From positions 84,015 through 148,014 of the forward strand of contig NZ_LNXV01000007.1 of the NCBI RefSeq assembly GCF_001467025.1: DNA of 64,000 nucleotides. Direction: 5' to 3'. The notes under the pieces are model-generated. The model saw only the letters and a list, made by a program, of their open reading frames with translations. It ran no database searches and had not been told where the DNA came from. This DNA is from Legionella brunensis (lineage in GTDB: Bacteria > Pseudomonadota > Gammaproteobacteria > Legionellales > Legionellaceae). Position numbers and translations under genes: made by a program. Below are positions 25,192 to 33,623 of the stretch, piece after piece (the first letter of the stretch is position 1; each line of letters starts with the position of its first letter).

Positions 25192-26492
25192 GTCTTTCCT
25201 ACAGAAACTAAAAGTAGTTTGTTGATGTTCACTTGTTTTTGAAAGGCTTGCTTAATTTGTGCGGTACTGACGGCATTAATTTTTGTCACATAAGTATCCA
25301 AGTAATCGTCTGGCAAGTGAAAAAAGGCGATACGCAACAGCATGCCTGCAATACTACTATTACTTGCTAACGATAAGGGGAAACTGCCTGTCAGATATTG
25401 TTTCGCGGCTATCAGTTCGGCTTCATCTGGACCTTCATTAATAAATTTTGCCACAGTATCTTCTGTAACTTTTAGAGCTGTAGTTGCTTGCTTATTTTGC
25501 GTAGCCAAGCTAATCAAAAATGGGCCATCACCGGGCATGGGTATAAACTGACTAACAACTCCATAAGTTAAGCCACGTTTCTCACGAACTTCATTTGCTA
25601 ATCGTGATACTAAAGCTCCGCCACCTAAAATGTAATTCCCCACAGTAAGCGGGAAATAATCAGGAGCGTGATGGTCAATGCCAATTTGTCCCAAGCGAAG
25701 AATGGTTTGCGAGGAAGGAAAATTAACCATGATTTGTTCCCTATCAGTTAACTGTGGAGCTTTAGGAATCATGGGTGCTCCTTGTCCTTTGGGCAATTGT
25801 TGGACTAATTGTTCGGCTAATTGATGTGCCTTTTCTTGATCAATCGCGCCAACGATCACAATCACTGCATTGGAGCCCACAAAATAACGCTTGTAGAAAT
25901 CACGTACATGCTTAAGCTCAATTGCATTAACACTTTCTTCTGTGCCCATAATAGAATGTGCATAGGGATGGTTTTGGTATAATTTTTTAAAGAAGATGAG
26001 ATTGGCTACATCGTCAGGGGACTCTTGAGCTTGCGCTATGACCATTAATTGTTGATTTTTCTCTCGCTGAAAAGCTTCTTGTGGAAAGTCTGGCTTATTT
26101 AATATTAAACTAAATGTTTCTATTGCTTGTTTAAGAGCTTCTTGAGTAGTTAACGTTCTCAAGCTTAGGACAATCATGTCACGGCTGCTTTCTCCCTGGT
26201 ATTGTGCACCTATGTTAGCGAATTTTTCTGCCACTGTAGTGGCATCCAGGCCACCGTTACCTTGATTTAGTAGATCAGTAGTCAAAGCACTCAAACCATA
26301 TTGGTTGCCATCATATGCAGAGCCGGCTGCAAAAGCAATATTGACGTCAAGCATGGGAACTTCGAGAGCTTGATAAAAAACAACTTGAGCCCCATTGGCT
26401 GTTTGCCATTTTTGCGTTTTAAAAGAGTTTGCCTGTAGTACCTGTGGCAATATAAGGACTAAGGCAGTCGTTAGTGTCACTAATATTTTCAT
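25188..26492 (-). CDS. M16 family metallopeptidase-like protein, non-catalytic partner
   Basis: 434 residues with a signal peptide (residues 1-21, ending LQA). The M16 fold is evident (VVFYQALEVPMLDVNIAFAAGSA; late EVREKRGLTYGVVSQFIPM), but the zinc motif HxxEH is absent: the corresponding helix reads LSALTTDLLNQGN. Such proteins pair with an active M16 subunit, as encoded directly upstream with a 4-base overlap. The conserved Arg/Tyr of the substrate-binding C-domain (RGLTY) is kept, as usual in the non-catalytic partner. Periplasmic. Confidence 0.9.
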   Translation of the reverse strand: MKILVTLTTALVLILPQVLQANSFKTQKWQTANGAQVVFYQALEVPMLDVNIAFAAGSAYDGNQYGLSALTTDLLNQGNGGLDATTVAEKFANIGAQYQGESSRDMIVLSLRTLTTQEALKQAIETFSLILNKPDFPQEAFQREKNQQLMVIAQAQESPDDVANLIFFKKLYQNHPYAHSIMGTEESVNAIELKHVRDFYKRYFVGSNAVIVIVGAIDQEKAHQLAEQLVQQLPKGQGAPMIPKAPQLTDREQIMVNFPSSQTILRLGQIGIDHHAPDYFPLTVGNYILGGGALVSRLANEVREKRGLTYGVVSQFIPMPGDGPFLISLATQNKQATTALKVTEDTVAKFINEGPDEAELIAAKQYLTGSFPLSLASNSSIAGMLLRIAFFHLPDDYLDTYVTKINAVSTAQIKQAFQKQVNINKLLLVSVGKT

Positions 26493-27811
26493 GCTCGTTC
26501 CTCTTGAGGGACAGGAATTAATAATGCTTCTGTTTCTGCGATGTCCCTAAAATAATGTCGGGCCACTTCTTGTATTTGCTCTGGGGTGATCTTGTTGATT
26601 CTATCGATATAAGCATCGGCAGTTTGCCAGCCTAGGCCTATTGTTTCTACTAAGCCTAACTCCATTGCTTGTCCATAAATGGAGTCTTTTTCAAAAGTTT
26701 TCTGAGCTATGATTTGTGTTTTAATACGTTGTAATTCAGCAGGGCTAACTAATTCATTTTTTAGAAGCTCTATTTCCTTCACCATTGCAGATTTCAGCTC
26801 ATTGACAGTATGAGCTTGAGAAGGTGTACCAAAAAGAATAAATTGAGTTTGATAGCGAGAATACAAATTGTAATAAACATCCACGCCACTTGCGATATGA
26901 CTGCCACGGATAAGGTTCTTGGAAAACCGCGCACTATCTCCAGCATCCAAAATGCCTGCAATTAACTCAAGAGCATAGGGTTCCCAAGTATTCTTTGCAG
27001 TTTTTACGCTTGGTACGGTATAACCAAACATCAGCATTGGAAGCTTCGCTGGTGCATAAACTTCAGTTGACTTTTGGCCAAGGGCTGGCGGCTCTGTTTG
27101 CAAGCGGCGAACATAATGCGCTTTTTTATTGATTTTACCAAAATATTGACTTGCTAATTGATGGACCTTTTCTGCGTTGACATCACCTACAACGACCAAG
27201 GTGGCATTGTCCGGTGCATAGAAGCGCTGATACCAATCTCTAAGATCATCAACACTCATTTGATGCAGATCACTCATCCAGCCAATTACAGGATGGTGGT
27301 AGGGGTCGGCCAAATGAGCTGCTGCCAGATAGCGCTCAAAAGTCAGGGCTTGTGGATTGTCATCAGTGCGTAAACGACGCTCCTCACGTATTACTTTGAT
27401 TTCTTTGGCAAACTCTTCTTTATCCAAGAGAAGATTTTGCATGCGATCGGCTTCTAGTTCAAAAGCAATTGGCAATTGCGAAGCCGCAACTTTTTCAAAA
27501 TAAGCGGTATAGTCAAAATTAGTAAAGGCATTTTCTTGACCACCAACAGCTGCGATAGTTTTAGAAAAAGTTCCTAAAGGATGTTTGGGGGTACCTTTAA
27601 ACATAACATGCTCTAGAGCATGTGAAACACCTGTTAAACCACCAGGTTCGTCTGCTGACCCCACGTTATACCATATCATGGATACTGCGACAGGGGCGCG
27701 GTGATCTTCTTTAACAATGACTTTTAAACCGTTCTCCAACACAAACTCACGAGTTTGACTAAAGGCTTGACAGGAAAGCGCGGTTAAGAAAATCATTAAA
27801 GCGATGCGCAT
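26489..27811 (-). CDS. M16 family zinc metallopeptidase (active subunit)
   Basis: 440 residues with a signal peptide (residues 1-19). The inverted zinc motif HALEH is at residues 64-68 in GVSHALEHVMFKGT, and the downstream zinc-ligand Glu lies in the KEIKVIREERRLR helix. This is the catalytic half of a PqqL/pitrilysin-type periplasmic heterodimer with the following gene. Substrate unknown. It is divergent from ftsY with about 60 bases between. Confidence 0.92.
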   Translation of the reverse strand: MRIALMIFLTALSCQAFSQTREFVLENGLKVIVKEDHRAPVAVSMIWYNVGSADEPGGLTGVSHALEHVMFKGTPKHPLGTFSKTIAAVGGQENAFTNFDYTAYFEKVAASQLPIAFELEADRMQNLLLDKEEFAKEIKVIREERRLRTDDNPQALTFERYLAAAHLADPYHHPVIGWMSDLHQMSVDDLRDWYQRFYAPDNATLVVVGDVNAEKVHQLASQYFGKINKKAHYVRRLQTEPPALGQKSTEVYAPAKLPMLMFGYTVPSVKTAKNTWEPYALELIAGILDAGDSARFSKNLIRGSHIASGVDVYYNLYSRYQTQFILFGTPSQAHTVNELKSAMVKEIELLKNELVSPAELQRIKTQIIAQKTFEKDSIYGQAMELGLVETIGLGWQTADAYIDRINKITPEQIQEVARHYFRDIAETEALLIPVPQEERA

Positions 27812-27871
27812 GGATTAACTCCGAAGCAAAAAAAGTGATAGAATTTCACATTTCCTTTGTTTTGTACACTT

Positions 27872-28936
27872 ATGATTAAATGGTTTAAACGAAATCAAAA
27901 TGAAACGGAGTCTGATTCTACCTCGACTGAAGTAGCCTCAGCCTCCGTAGAAATGCCACAACAAGATGAGCAAATCCTACAACACCATACAGACAATTCT
28001 CCTAAGGAAGGTTTTTTTGCACGGTTTAAGAAAGGCTTAAGTAAGACACGACAGCAATTTGGAGACGGTATTGGTCGTTTGTTGCTTGGCAAAAAGGAAA
28101 TTGATGCTACCATTCTTGAAGAGCTTGAAACTTTATTGTTAAGCGCTGACTTGGGAATTGAGACTTCACAAGCCATTTTAAAGCAACTTATAGATGAGTT
28201 GGCGAGAAAACAGCTAACCGACGGCTCTACAGTTTTTCAAGCTCTAAAAAAGCGTCTGGAAGATATTCTTTCTGTGTGTGAAAAACCGTTGAACGCTGAG
28301 ACATCTGATAAATCCCCCTTTGTGATTTTAACGGTAGGGGTTAACGGGGCAGGTAAAACCACTTCCATTGGTAAGATGGCTAAACAATTTCAGCAGCAAG
28401 GCAAAAAGGTAATGCTAGCTGCGGGTGATACTTTTCGTGCCGCTGCAGTTGAACAATTGCAAGTCTGGGGAGAGCGTAATCAAATTCCTGTTATTGCTCA
28501 ACATACTGGCGCTGATAGTGCTTCCGTAATTTATGATGCCTTACAAGCGGCAAAAGCGCGCGGTATTGACATTTTAATAGCAGATACAGCAGGTCGTTTG
28601 CATACCCAGGGCAACTTAATGGAAGAGCTTAAGAAGGTTAAGCGGGTTATACAAAAATTGGATCCTCAAGCTCCTCATGAGGTCATGCTGGTATTAGATG
28701 CAAGCATTGGGCAAAATGCATTAAATCAAGCTCGTCAATTCAATCAGGCTGTTGGTTTGACCGGTATAATGATGACAAAGCTTGATGGCACAGCAAAAGG
28801 TGGGATATTGTTTGCAATTGCGAATGAGTTAAAAATACCTTTTCGTTATTTGGGGATGGGAGAAAAAATTGATGATCTTCGTCCCTTCAATGCATCACAA
28901 TTTGTTAGAGCAATTTTTAATGATGATCAAGTTTGA
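27872..28936 (+). CDS. ftsY: Signal recognition particle receptor FtsY
   Basis: About 354 residues from ATG 27872. An acidic, poorly conserved N-terminal A-domain (about residues 1-60) precedes the NG domain. GTPase motifs are G1 GVNGAGKTTSIGK, the insertion-box region LAAGDTFRAAAVEQL, G3 DTAGRLHTQGNLMEEL, G4 TKLDGTAKGG and the closing GMGEKIDDLRPF. FtsY receives ribosome-SRP complexes at the inner membrane. The ftsE start overlaps its last codons, giving the classic ftsY-ftsE-ftsX operon. Confidence 0.97.
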   Translation: MIKWFKRNQNETESDSTSTEVASASVEMPQQDEQILQHHTDNSPKEGFFARFKKGLSKTRQQFGDGIGRLLLGKKEIDATILEELETLLLSADLGIETSQAILKQLIDELARKQLTDGSTVFQALKKRLEDILSVCEKPLNAETSDKSPFVILTVGVNGAGKTTSIGKMAKQFQQQGKKVMLAAGDTFRAAAVEQLQVWGERNQIPVIAQHTGADSASVIYDALQAAKARGIDILIADTAGRLHTQGNLMEELKKVKRVIQKLDPQAPHEVMLVLDASIGQNALNQARQFNQAVGLTGIMMTKLDGTAKGGILFAIANELKIPFRYLGMGEKIDDLRPFNASQFVRAIFNDDQV

Positions 28937-29573
28937 CCAAATTACTAAGCGTTATCCGGGTGGCTTTGAAGCATTAAGCCAGGTTAATTTTTCTTTGCAG
29001 AAGGGCGAAATGGCTTTTCTTACAGGTCATTCCGGAGCCGGGAAAAGTACATTGCTTAAATTAATCGCCATGCTTGAAATTCCTTCCTCAGGTCAGATAA
29101 TGGTCAATGGGGTGCGTTTGAATCAACTGAAGAAAAAAGATATTGCTGCTTATCGCAGTAGCTTGGGAATTACCTTTCAATCCCCTCATTTATTAAATGA
29201 TAGAACTATTTTTGATAATGTCGCTTTACCTCTTCAAATTCACGGACTCACTCCTCCCATGATTACGAAAAGAGTTCATGCGGCGCTGGACATGGTTGGT
29301 TTATTAAGTAAAGAAAAGATGTTACCAGTTCATTTGTCAGGTGGGGAGCAGCAACGTGTAGGAATTGCCCGTGCTGTGGTACACAAACCAGCATTGCTTT
29401 TAGCCGATGAGCCTACCGGAAACCTTGACCCTAGTTTGTCATCGGAAATTATGAAGTTATTTGCGCAATTTAACCAGGTAGGTGTCAGTATTCTTATTGC
29501 CACTCATGATCTTGCGCTGATTGCAGGAATGAAACATCGCATCGTTATGTTGAAAGGGGGTAGGGTGTGTTAA
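28923..29573 (+). CDS. ftsE: Cell division ATP-binding protein FtsE
   Basis: About 216 residues. ABC ATPase motifs: Walker [10 protein letters not shown], signature LSGGEQQR, Walker [15 protein letters not shown]-loop THD. FtsE works with FtsX to activate septal peptidoglycan hydrolysis through periplasmic partners. ATG 28920 or 28923 (adjacent Met codons) lies inside the end of fts[15 protein letters not shown] is the normal FtsE start. Overlaps ftsX by 7 bases. Confidence 0.96.
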   Translation: MIKFDQITKRYPGGFEALSQVNFSLQKGEMAFLTGHSGAGKSTLLKLIAMLEIPSSGQIMVNGVRLNQLKKKDIAAYRSSLGITFQSPHLLNDRTIFDNVALPLQIHGLTPPMITKRVHAALDMVGLLSKEKMLPVHLSGGEQQRVGIARAVVHKPALLLADEPTGNLDPSLSSEIMKLFAQFNQVGVSILIATHDLALIAGMKHRIVMLKGGRVC

Positions 29574-30496
29574 AAAAGATTCGCTCACTTGCTTCCTACC
29601 ATTTACAAGCAGCAAGCAATAGCCTTAACTTACTTTGTCGCAAGCCCATGGCAACGATGATGACAGTTATTGTGATTGCTATTACCTTAACATTACCCGC
29701 TTTATTTTGGGTTTTTAGTGATAATCTTGAAAAGATGGCCAAAAACTGGCAACAAGGTGGTCATATTTCTCTTTATTTGAAACCCTCCTTAACAACAGCG
29801 GAGGAAACTGCTGTGCTTGAGCGTGTACAAGCGACGGAAGGGGTGGGTAAAGCTAGTCTGAAATCTCCTGCAGAAGGATTGGCAGAATTGCAACAGCAGG
29901 AAGGCATGCATGATATTATGCGCTATCTTCCGGAAAATCCGCTACCAGCGGTGATTGAGGTTGTACCAACACTTGCGATTAACCAGCCTTTTCAGATGGA
30001 GAACTTATATACTCGCTTACAAGCATTACCACAAGTAGAGCAAGCCAAGCTAGATATGGAGTGGATAACTCGCTTGCATGCAATTCTTGGTTTTGCCAAT
30101 AAAGCGGCTCATGCTGTGATGGCACTTTTGGCTTCAGCAGTAGTTTTAATTATTGGCAATACGTTGCGTCTGGCTATTCACAATCGTCAAGAAGAAATTC
30201 AGGTATTGAAATTAATTGGTGCTACAGATCCTTTTATTGCTCGGCCTTTTTTATATTCAGGAATATGGTACAGTCTAGCCGGAGCGATAATGGCTGTGCT
30301 TTTTGTGAATATATTTATGCTAAGTTTTGCAGTAGCGATTAAGCAGTTGGCCGCTGCTTATCAGATGAACTATCCCATTATGGGATTATCTGTAAAACAG
30401 GCTTATTTGCTTGTTCTGGTTTCTACTCTGTTAGGGTGGTTAGGTGCTAAATTGTCAGTAAATCGCCAACTTGCTTCAATTGAGCCCTATAATTAG
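29567..30496 (+). CDS. ftsX: Cell division protein FtsX
   Basis: 309 residues from GTG 29567. Four membrane helices in FtsX arrangement: one near residues 30-50, a periplasmic domain (about 55-165, with QQEGMHDIMRYLPENPLP), then three helices in the last 130 residues. NRQEEIQVLKLIGATDPFI is the conserved cytoplasmic coupling loop that contacts FtsE. Partner of FtsE in the divisome; ends the operon. Confidence 0.95.
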   Translation: MLKKIRSLASYHLQAASNSLNLLCRKPMATMMTVIVIAITLTLPALFWVFSDNLEKMAKNWQQGGHISLYLKPSLTTAEETAVLERVQATEGVGKASLKSPAEGLAELQQQEGMHDIMRYLPENPLPAVIEVVPTLAINQPFQMENLYTRLQALPQVEQAKLDMEWITRLHAILGFANKAAHAVMALLASAVVLIIGNTLRLAIHNRQEEIQVLKLIGATDPFIARPFLYSGIWYSLAGAIMAVLFVNIFMLSFAVAIKQLAAAYQMNYPIMGLSVKQAYLLVLVSTLLGWLGAKLSVNRQLASIEPYN

Positions 30497-30637
30497 TTAT
30501 AATGAAGGAGTTTTTACCAAGTCGTCCTGTATAACCTCTCTAAGCTAGCATTCTTACAGCTTAGAATGGCTATTTGGACGTTACGCTTTAGTTGATTGTC
30601 CTTTTATCGAGTATGATGTTGGTAATGGAGGATGTAT

Positions 30638-31498
30638 ATGAATCAGCAGTTACAGTTAGGATCATTAAATTTGCCCATTGGCAGCCTTGATGCTTATATT
30701 CATCGTGCCAATCAAATACCAATGCTCTCTGCTGAAGAAGAATATGATTGTGCTGAACGTTTCCAGACTGAAGGAGATTTGGAGGCTGCTCGTCGTCTCG
30801 TTCTCGCTCATTTACGTTATGTAGTACGTGTAGCTCGTGGTTATTTAGGTTATGGTTTGCCGCTTAATGATTTAATCCAAGAGGGTAATATTGGCTTAAT
30901 GAAGGCAGTTAAACGTTTCGACCCTAAAATGGGAGTACGCTTAGTTTCCTTTGCCGTTCATTGGATTAAGGCTGAAATCCATGAGTTTGTTCTTCGCAAT
31001 TGGCGTATTGTTAAAATTGCTACTACTAAAGCTCAGCGAAAATTATTTTTTAATCTTCGCCATATGAAAAATCGTTTAGGTTGGTTTAGTCGCGAAGAAG
31101 TCGACGCTGTTGCTAAAGATTTGGGCGTTAGTCGTGAAGATGTATTAATCATGGAGCAGCGTCTTAATGCGATGGATGCTCCTTATGATGCACCTGTCTC
31201 TGATGATGACGAAGATGCATTTAAGTCCCCCTCCCACTATTTACATGATTCAAATAGCGATCCTGCTCAGCTAATTGAACAAGAAATGAGTGGTGAGCAT
31301 GGGCGCGAGCAATTATTTCTAGCTCTTGAACAATTAGATGAGCGCAGTCAAGATATCTTACAGCAACGATGGTTGTCAGATGATAAAGCAACCCTACATG
31401 ATTTAGCCGATAAATATGGGGTCTCTGCTGAGCGGGTTCGTCAGCTCGAAAAAAATGCCATGAAAAAACTTCGTCAATATATGGAAGAAGTAGCATAG
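30638..31498 (+). CDS. rpoH: Heat-shock sigma factor RpoH (sigma-32)
   Basis: About 286 residues. ATG 30638 is preferred over 30632 because a GGAGG site (30627-30631) sits 6 bases upstream. Region 2 includes the RpoH box-like sequence [20 protein letters not shown], following [24 protein letters not shown]. Region 4 helix-turn-helix is [27 protein letters not shown]. It directs RNA polymerase to heat-shock promoters. The leader contains a short CTAAGCT/AGCTTAG hairpin (30540-30564); whether it regulates translation is unknown. Confidence 0.97.
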   Translation: MNQQLQLGSLNLPIGSLDAYIHRANQIPMLSAEEEYDCAERFQTEGDLEAARRLVLAHLRYVVRVARGYLGYGLPLNDLIQEGNIGLMKAVKRFDPKMGVRLVSFAVHWIKAEIHEFVLRNWRIVKIATTKAQRKLFFNLRHMKNRLGWFSREEVDAVAKDLGVSREDVLIMEQRLNAMDAPYDAPVSDDDEDAFKSPSHYLHDSNSDPAQLIEQEMSGEHGREQLFLALEQLDERSQDILQQRWLSDDKATLHDLADKYGVSAERVRQLEKNAMKKLRQYMEEVA

Positions 31499-31544
31499 CT
31501 TCTTTGGCCATTCTGGTTAAAAATAATTTATAGATAGTCATTTT

Positions 31545-31569
31545 ATAGTTGGGTCTTCGACCCAACTAT
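31545..31569 (+). terminator. rpoH terminator hairpin
   Basis: ATAGTTGGGTC (31545-31555) pairs with GACCCAACTAT (31559-31569) around a TTC loop of the stable C-TTC-G type. It lies about 50 bases after the rpoH stop. The trailing T-run is weak. Confidence 0.65.
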
Positions 31570-31577
31570 TCTAGTCT

Positions 31578-31642
31578 AGGGTCTGTTTACAATTCTACTA
31601 TCAAGGCTTTCGACTCAAGCAAGCGAATTGTAAACAGACCCT
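31578..31642. repeat. 18-bp perfect inverted repeat, MITE-like or long hairpin
   Basis: AGGGTCTGTTTACAATTC at 31578-31595 is repeated as its exact complement at 31625-31642, with a 29-base spacer. The total of 65 bp with perfect ends looks like a small interspersed palindromic element rather than a terminator (there is already one just upstream, and no T-tract follows). Confidence 0.6.
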
Positions 31643-31744
31643 TCTATGTTTTTATTTAAACTAGTAAAGTCATTGATTTGATGATTATTTTTTATATTAT
31701 CTATAAAATAGAAAGATGTTTATCTCTTCTAATGGAGAGGCGTA

Positions 31745-32512
31745 ATGCTATTTACAACAACTTTGGTTAGTGGGGCTATTGCTACTAAATATATCATTGG
31801 ATTAGTTACTGGAGGGGGGGTAGCGGGCGCGGGAATTAGTACGGGCGTGTTTCATTACCTAAGTAAACGTAAAAAACCTGATGATGTTGATCTAGAACGT
31901 GTTGAACGGCAAAAAGCTCGAGAAGACGCACTTGATAACATAATTGAAGATGTAGATGAGCGTCTAGAGCTGACTATTCAAGATTTTAAGGAAAATTCAA
32001 CGGAAATTTCGTCAACCATTAATCTATTTAAAGAAGTTTTTCAGGATGTTTTTAATAAAACACAAGAGTTAGGCGAAGTTGCTCAATCAATAAGAGAGAA
32101 TGAGAAAAAAAGGCTCGCAGAACTAGAAAAAGCGCAGAAGGAATTGCAATTGAAAATCGAGGAAGTAAGCGAGCAACTGATTAAATCGGAAAAAATGCGT
32201 GAAGAGCTTCGAACAAAGTTAACTGAGGTTGGGGAGCAACTGCTGAGTTCATCAACAAAAATTGTTGAAGGGGAAAAAGAGATTGAAGAGCTTCGTCTCT
32301 TACAGGAAAAGCAAAAAAAGGAGAATCAGGAATTAGCTGATGCTTACAAGGAGTCAATCCAATCAAATGAAGCACTCGAGAGGCAACTAAATCAGGCCAT
32401 TGATTTGTTGAAAAAGAAGCAACAACAAATTAATTCATTGCAGGAAAATTTGAGCTCAGAAAAGAAAAATCCGCATACGAGTACATTTTTTTCAACTCAA
32501 AGTACACTTTAA
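31745..32512 (+). CDS. Membrane-anchored coiled-coil protein (unknown), possible effector
   Basis: 255 residues, not recognised. A hydrophobic, Gly-rich N-terminal segment (about residues 7-40, TLVSGAIATKYIIGLVTGGG) is followed by a basic SKRKKPDD stretch, then almost continuous coiled coil with heptad Leu/Ile/Glu/Lys from about residue 55 to 240. The C-terminus is Ser/Thr-rich (TSTFFSTQSTL). ATG 31745 follows GGAGAGG. The next gene starts 8 bases after its stop and encodes another coiled-coil membrane protein, so the two probably form a complex. It resembles LegC-type effectors in style only. Confidence 0.55.
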   Translation: MLFTTTLVSGAIATKYIIGLVTGGGVAGAGISTGVFHYLSKRKKPDDVDLERVERQKAREDALDNIIEDVDERLELTIQDFKENSTEISSTINLFKEVFQDVFNKTQELGEVAQSIRENEKKRLAELEKAQKELQLKIEEVSEQLIKSEKMREELRTKLTEVGEQLLSSSTKIVEGEKEIEELRLLQEKQKKENQELADAYKESIQSNEALERQLNQAIDLLKKKQQQINSLQENLSSEKKNPHTSTFFSTQSTL

Positions 32513-32520
32513 GGAAATTT

Positions 32521-33537
32521 ATGAAAGAAAATGAAAAGCAAGAGGCCGAATCCCTTGTAATTGAAACAGTTAAAAAAAGTGCCTTTGACTCAATTCAACA
32601 CCTTAAAAAGCAACAGGAAAGAATTGCCTTATTTAAATCAGACTTAGATCTTCTTCTCAAACGTTATAATAGTAAAAAAAGTTTGTTTGGCACTCTTGCT
32701 GATTGGTATAGCGACCAATCACTATGGAGGCAAATAACGATTGTAATATCTGCTTTGATAGCAACAACATTGATAGGCCTTTTGGTCAGTATGCTGGTGA
32801 CATATAGTTTACTTTTAATAGGTGGAGGGATGATTTATTTATTCCAAGACTTTCATAATGTTGAACAAGAGAGAGCGGAATTATTCTGCAAGGATATTCT
32901 AAAAATGCAAGAAGATATGACGCAATCTGTAAAGTCATTAAATGAAATAGAGACTAAGTTGTTTGATCTTTTTCAAATACTTGCAAAGAAGAATGAAGAG
33001 TATGCCGCAATAATTACTGATCTTAAAGACAAGATAAAATATCTCCAGGAACAAATTGAATTTTTTGAAGAAGCCTTGAAAAAATTAAAGGAAGTTAATG
33101 AGAGTATCATTGCTGATACAAAAGAAATTCATGATTTAAGTAATACCTTTAAGCAACAGATATCTGAACTGCAGCAAAAATTCACTAATTTAGATGTAGA
33201 GAAAGATGTTTTAAGTAAAATGCAACGTATTCAATTGTTGCTGCAAGAAAGTGAAAACTCCCTTGCTCAACATATTCAGGATTTAAAAAAAGAAAAACTG
33301 GCTGCAAAAACTGGGGAAAGTACATTTGAACAGACGCTTACAGATGGAAAAGTAAGAGTTGCTCAAAGTAAAGAAACACTTGCAAAGGTTAGTAGCATTC
33401 TTGAAAAGTTTAAAATGGAAGATGAAGCCATTTTGAGTAAAGAGCATGAAGAGGGTGGTCATCACATGCGATTTTTTGAGAAATCAGCGAAGCGCCCAGA
33501 GGGTTTAAGAACAGAAACCATTTATGCTCCGCAGTAA
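32521..33537 (+). CDS. Coiled-coil protein with a central hydrophobic hairpin, possible effector
   Basis: 338 residues, not recognised. Residues 1-60 are helical and charged. A two-segment hydrophobic region covers about residues 68-115 (ITIVISALIATTLIGLLVSM, then YSLLLIGGGMIYLF), giving a membrane hairpin. Long coiled coil follows from about 120 to 310, and the tail is basic (KSAKRPEGLRTETIYAPQ). Coiled coil plus a bilobed membrane segment is the layout of LegC2/LegC3/LegC7 and of chlamydial inclusion-membrane proteins. ATG follows AAGGAAATTT. Co-transcribed with the upstream coiled-coil gene. Function unproven. Confidence 0.55.
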   Translation: MKENEKQEAESLVIETVKKSAFDSIQHLKKQQERIALFKSDLDLLLKRYNSKKSLFGTLADWYSDQSLWRQITIVISALIATTLIGLLVSMLVTYSLLLIGGGMIYLFQDFHNVEQERAELFCKDILKMQEDMTQSVKSLNEIETKLFDLFQILAKKNEEYAAIITDLKDKIKYLQEQIEFFEEALKKLKEVNESIIADTKEIHDLSNTFKQQISELQQKFTNLDVEKDVLSKMQRIQLLLQESENSLAQHIQDLKKEKLAAKTGESTFEQTLTDGKVRVAQSKETLAKVSSILEKFKMEDEAILSKEHEEGGHHMRFFEKSAKRPEGLRTETIYAPQ

Positions 33538-33555
33538 ATTGTATAGTTATATATT

Positions 33556-33610
33556 ATTTCCTCTAGTTGCTATGTCTTTACATGACTTGAAAAAAACAAC
33601 TAGAGGAAAT
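33556..33610 (-). terminator. 14-bp inverted repeat downstream of the cellulase gene
   Basis: ATTTCCTCTAGTTG (33556-33569) pairs with CAACTAGAGGAAAT (33597-33610) around a 27-base loop, between the convergent coiled-coil and cellulase genes. The loop carries a TTTTTT run when read on the minus strand. It could be a terminator or another small palindromic element. Confidence 0.45.
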
Positions 33611-33623
33611 GCTAACTTTAATT

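Noticed and set aside
25188..26492. Second M16 peptidase as a degenerate pseudogene
   Set aside because: Loss of HxxEH is normal for the non-catalytic partner in M16 heterodimers, and the frame is intact and coupled to the active subunit gene.
30497..30637. RNA thermometer in the rpoH leader
   Set aside because: Only a 7-bp hairpin away from the start codon is visible, and the GGAGG site does not appear to be paired.
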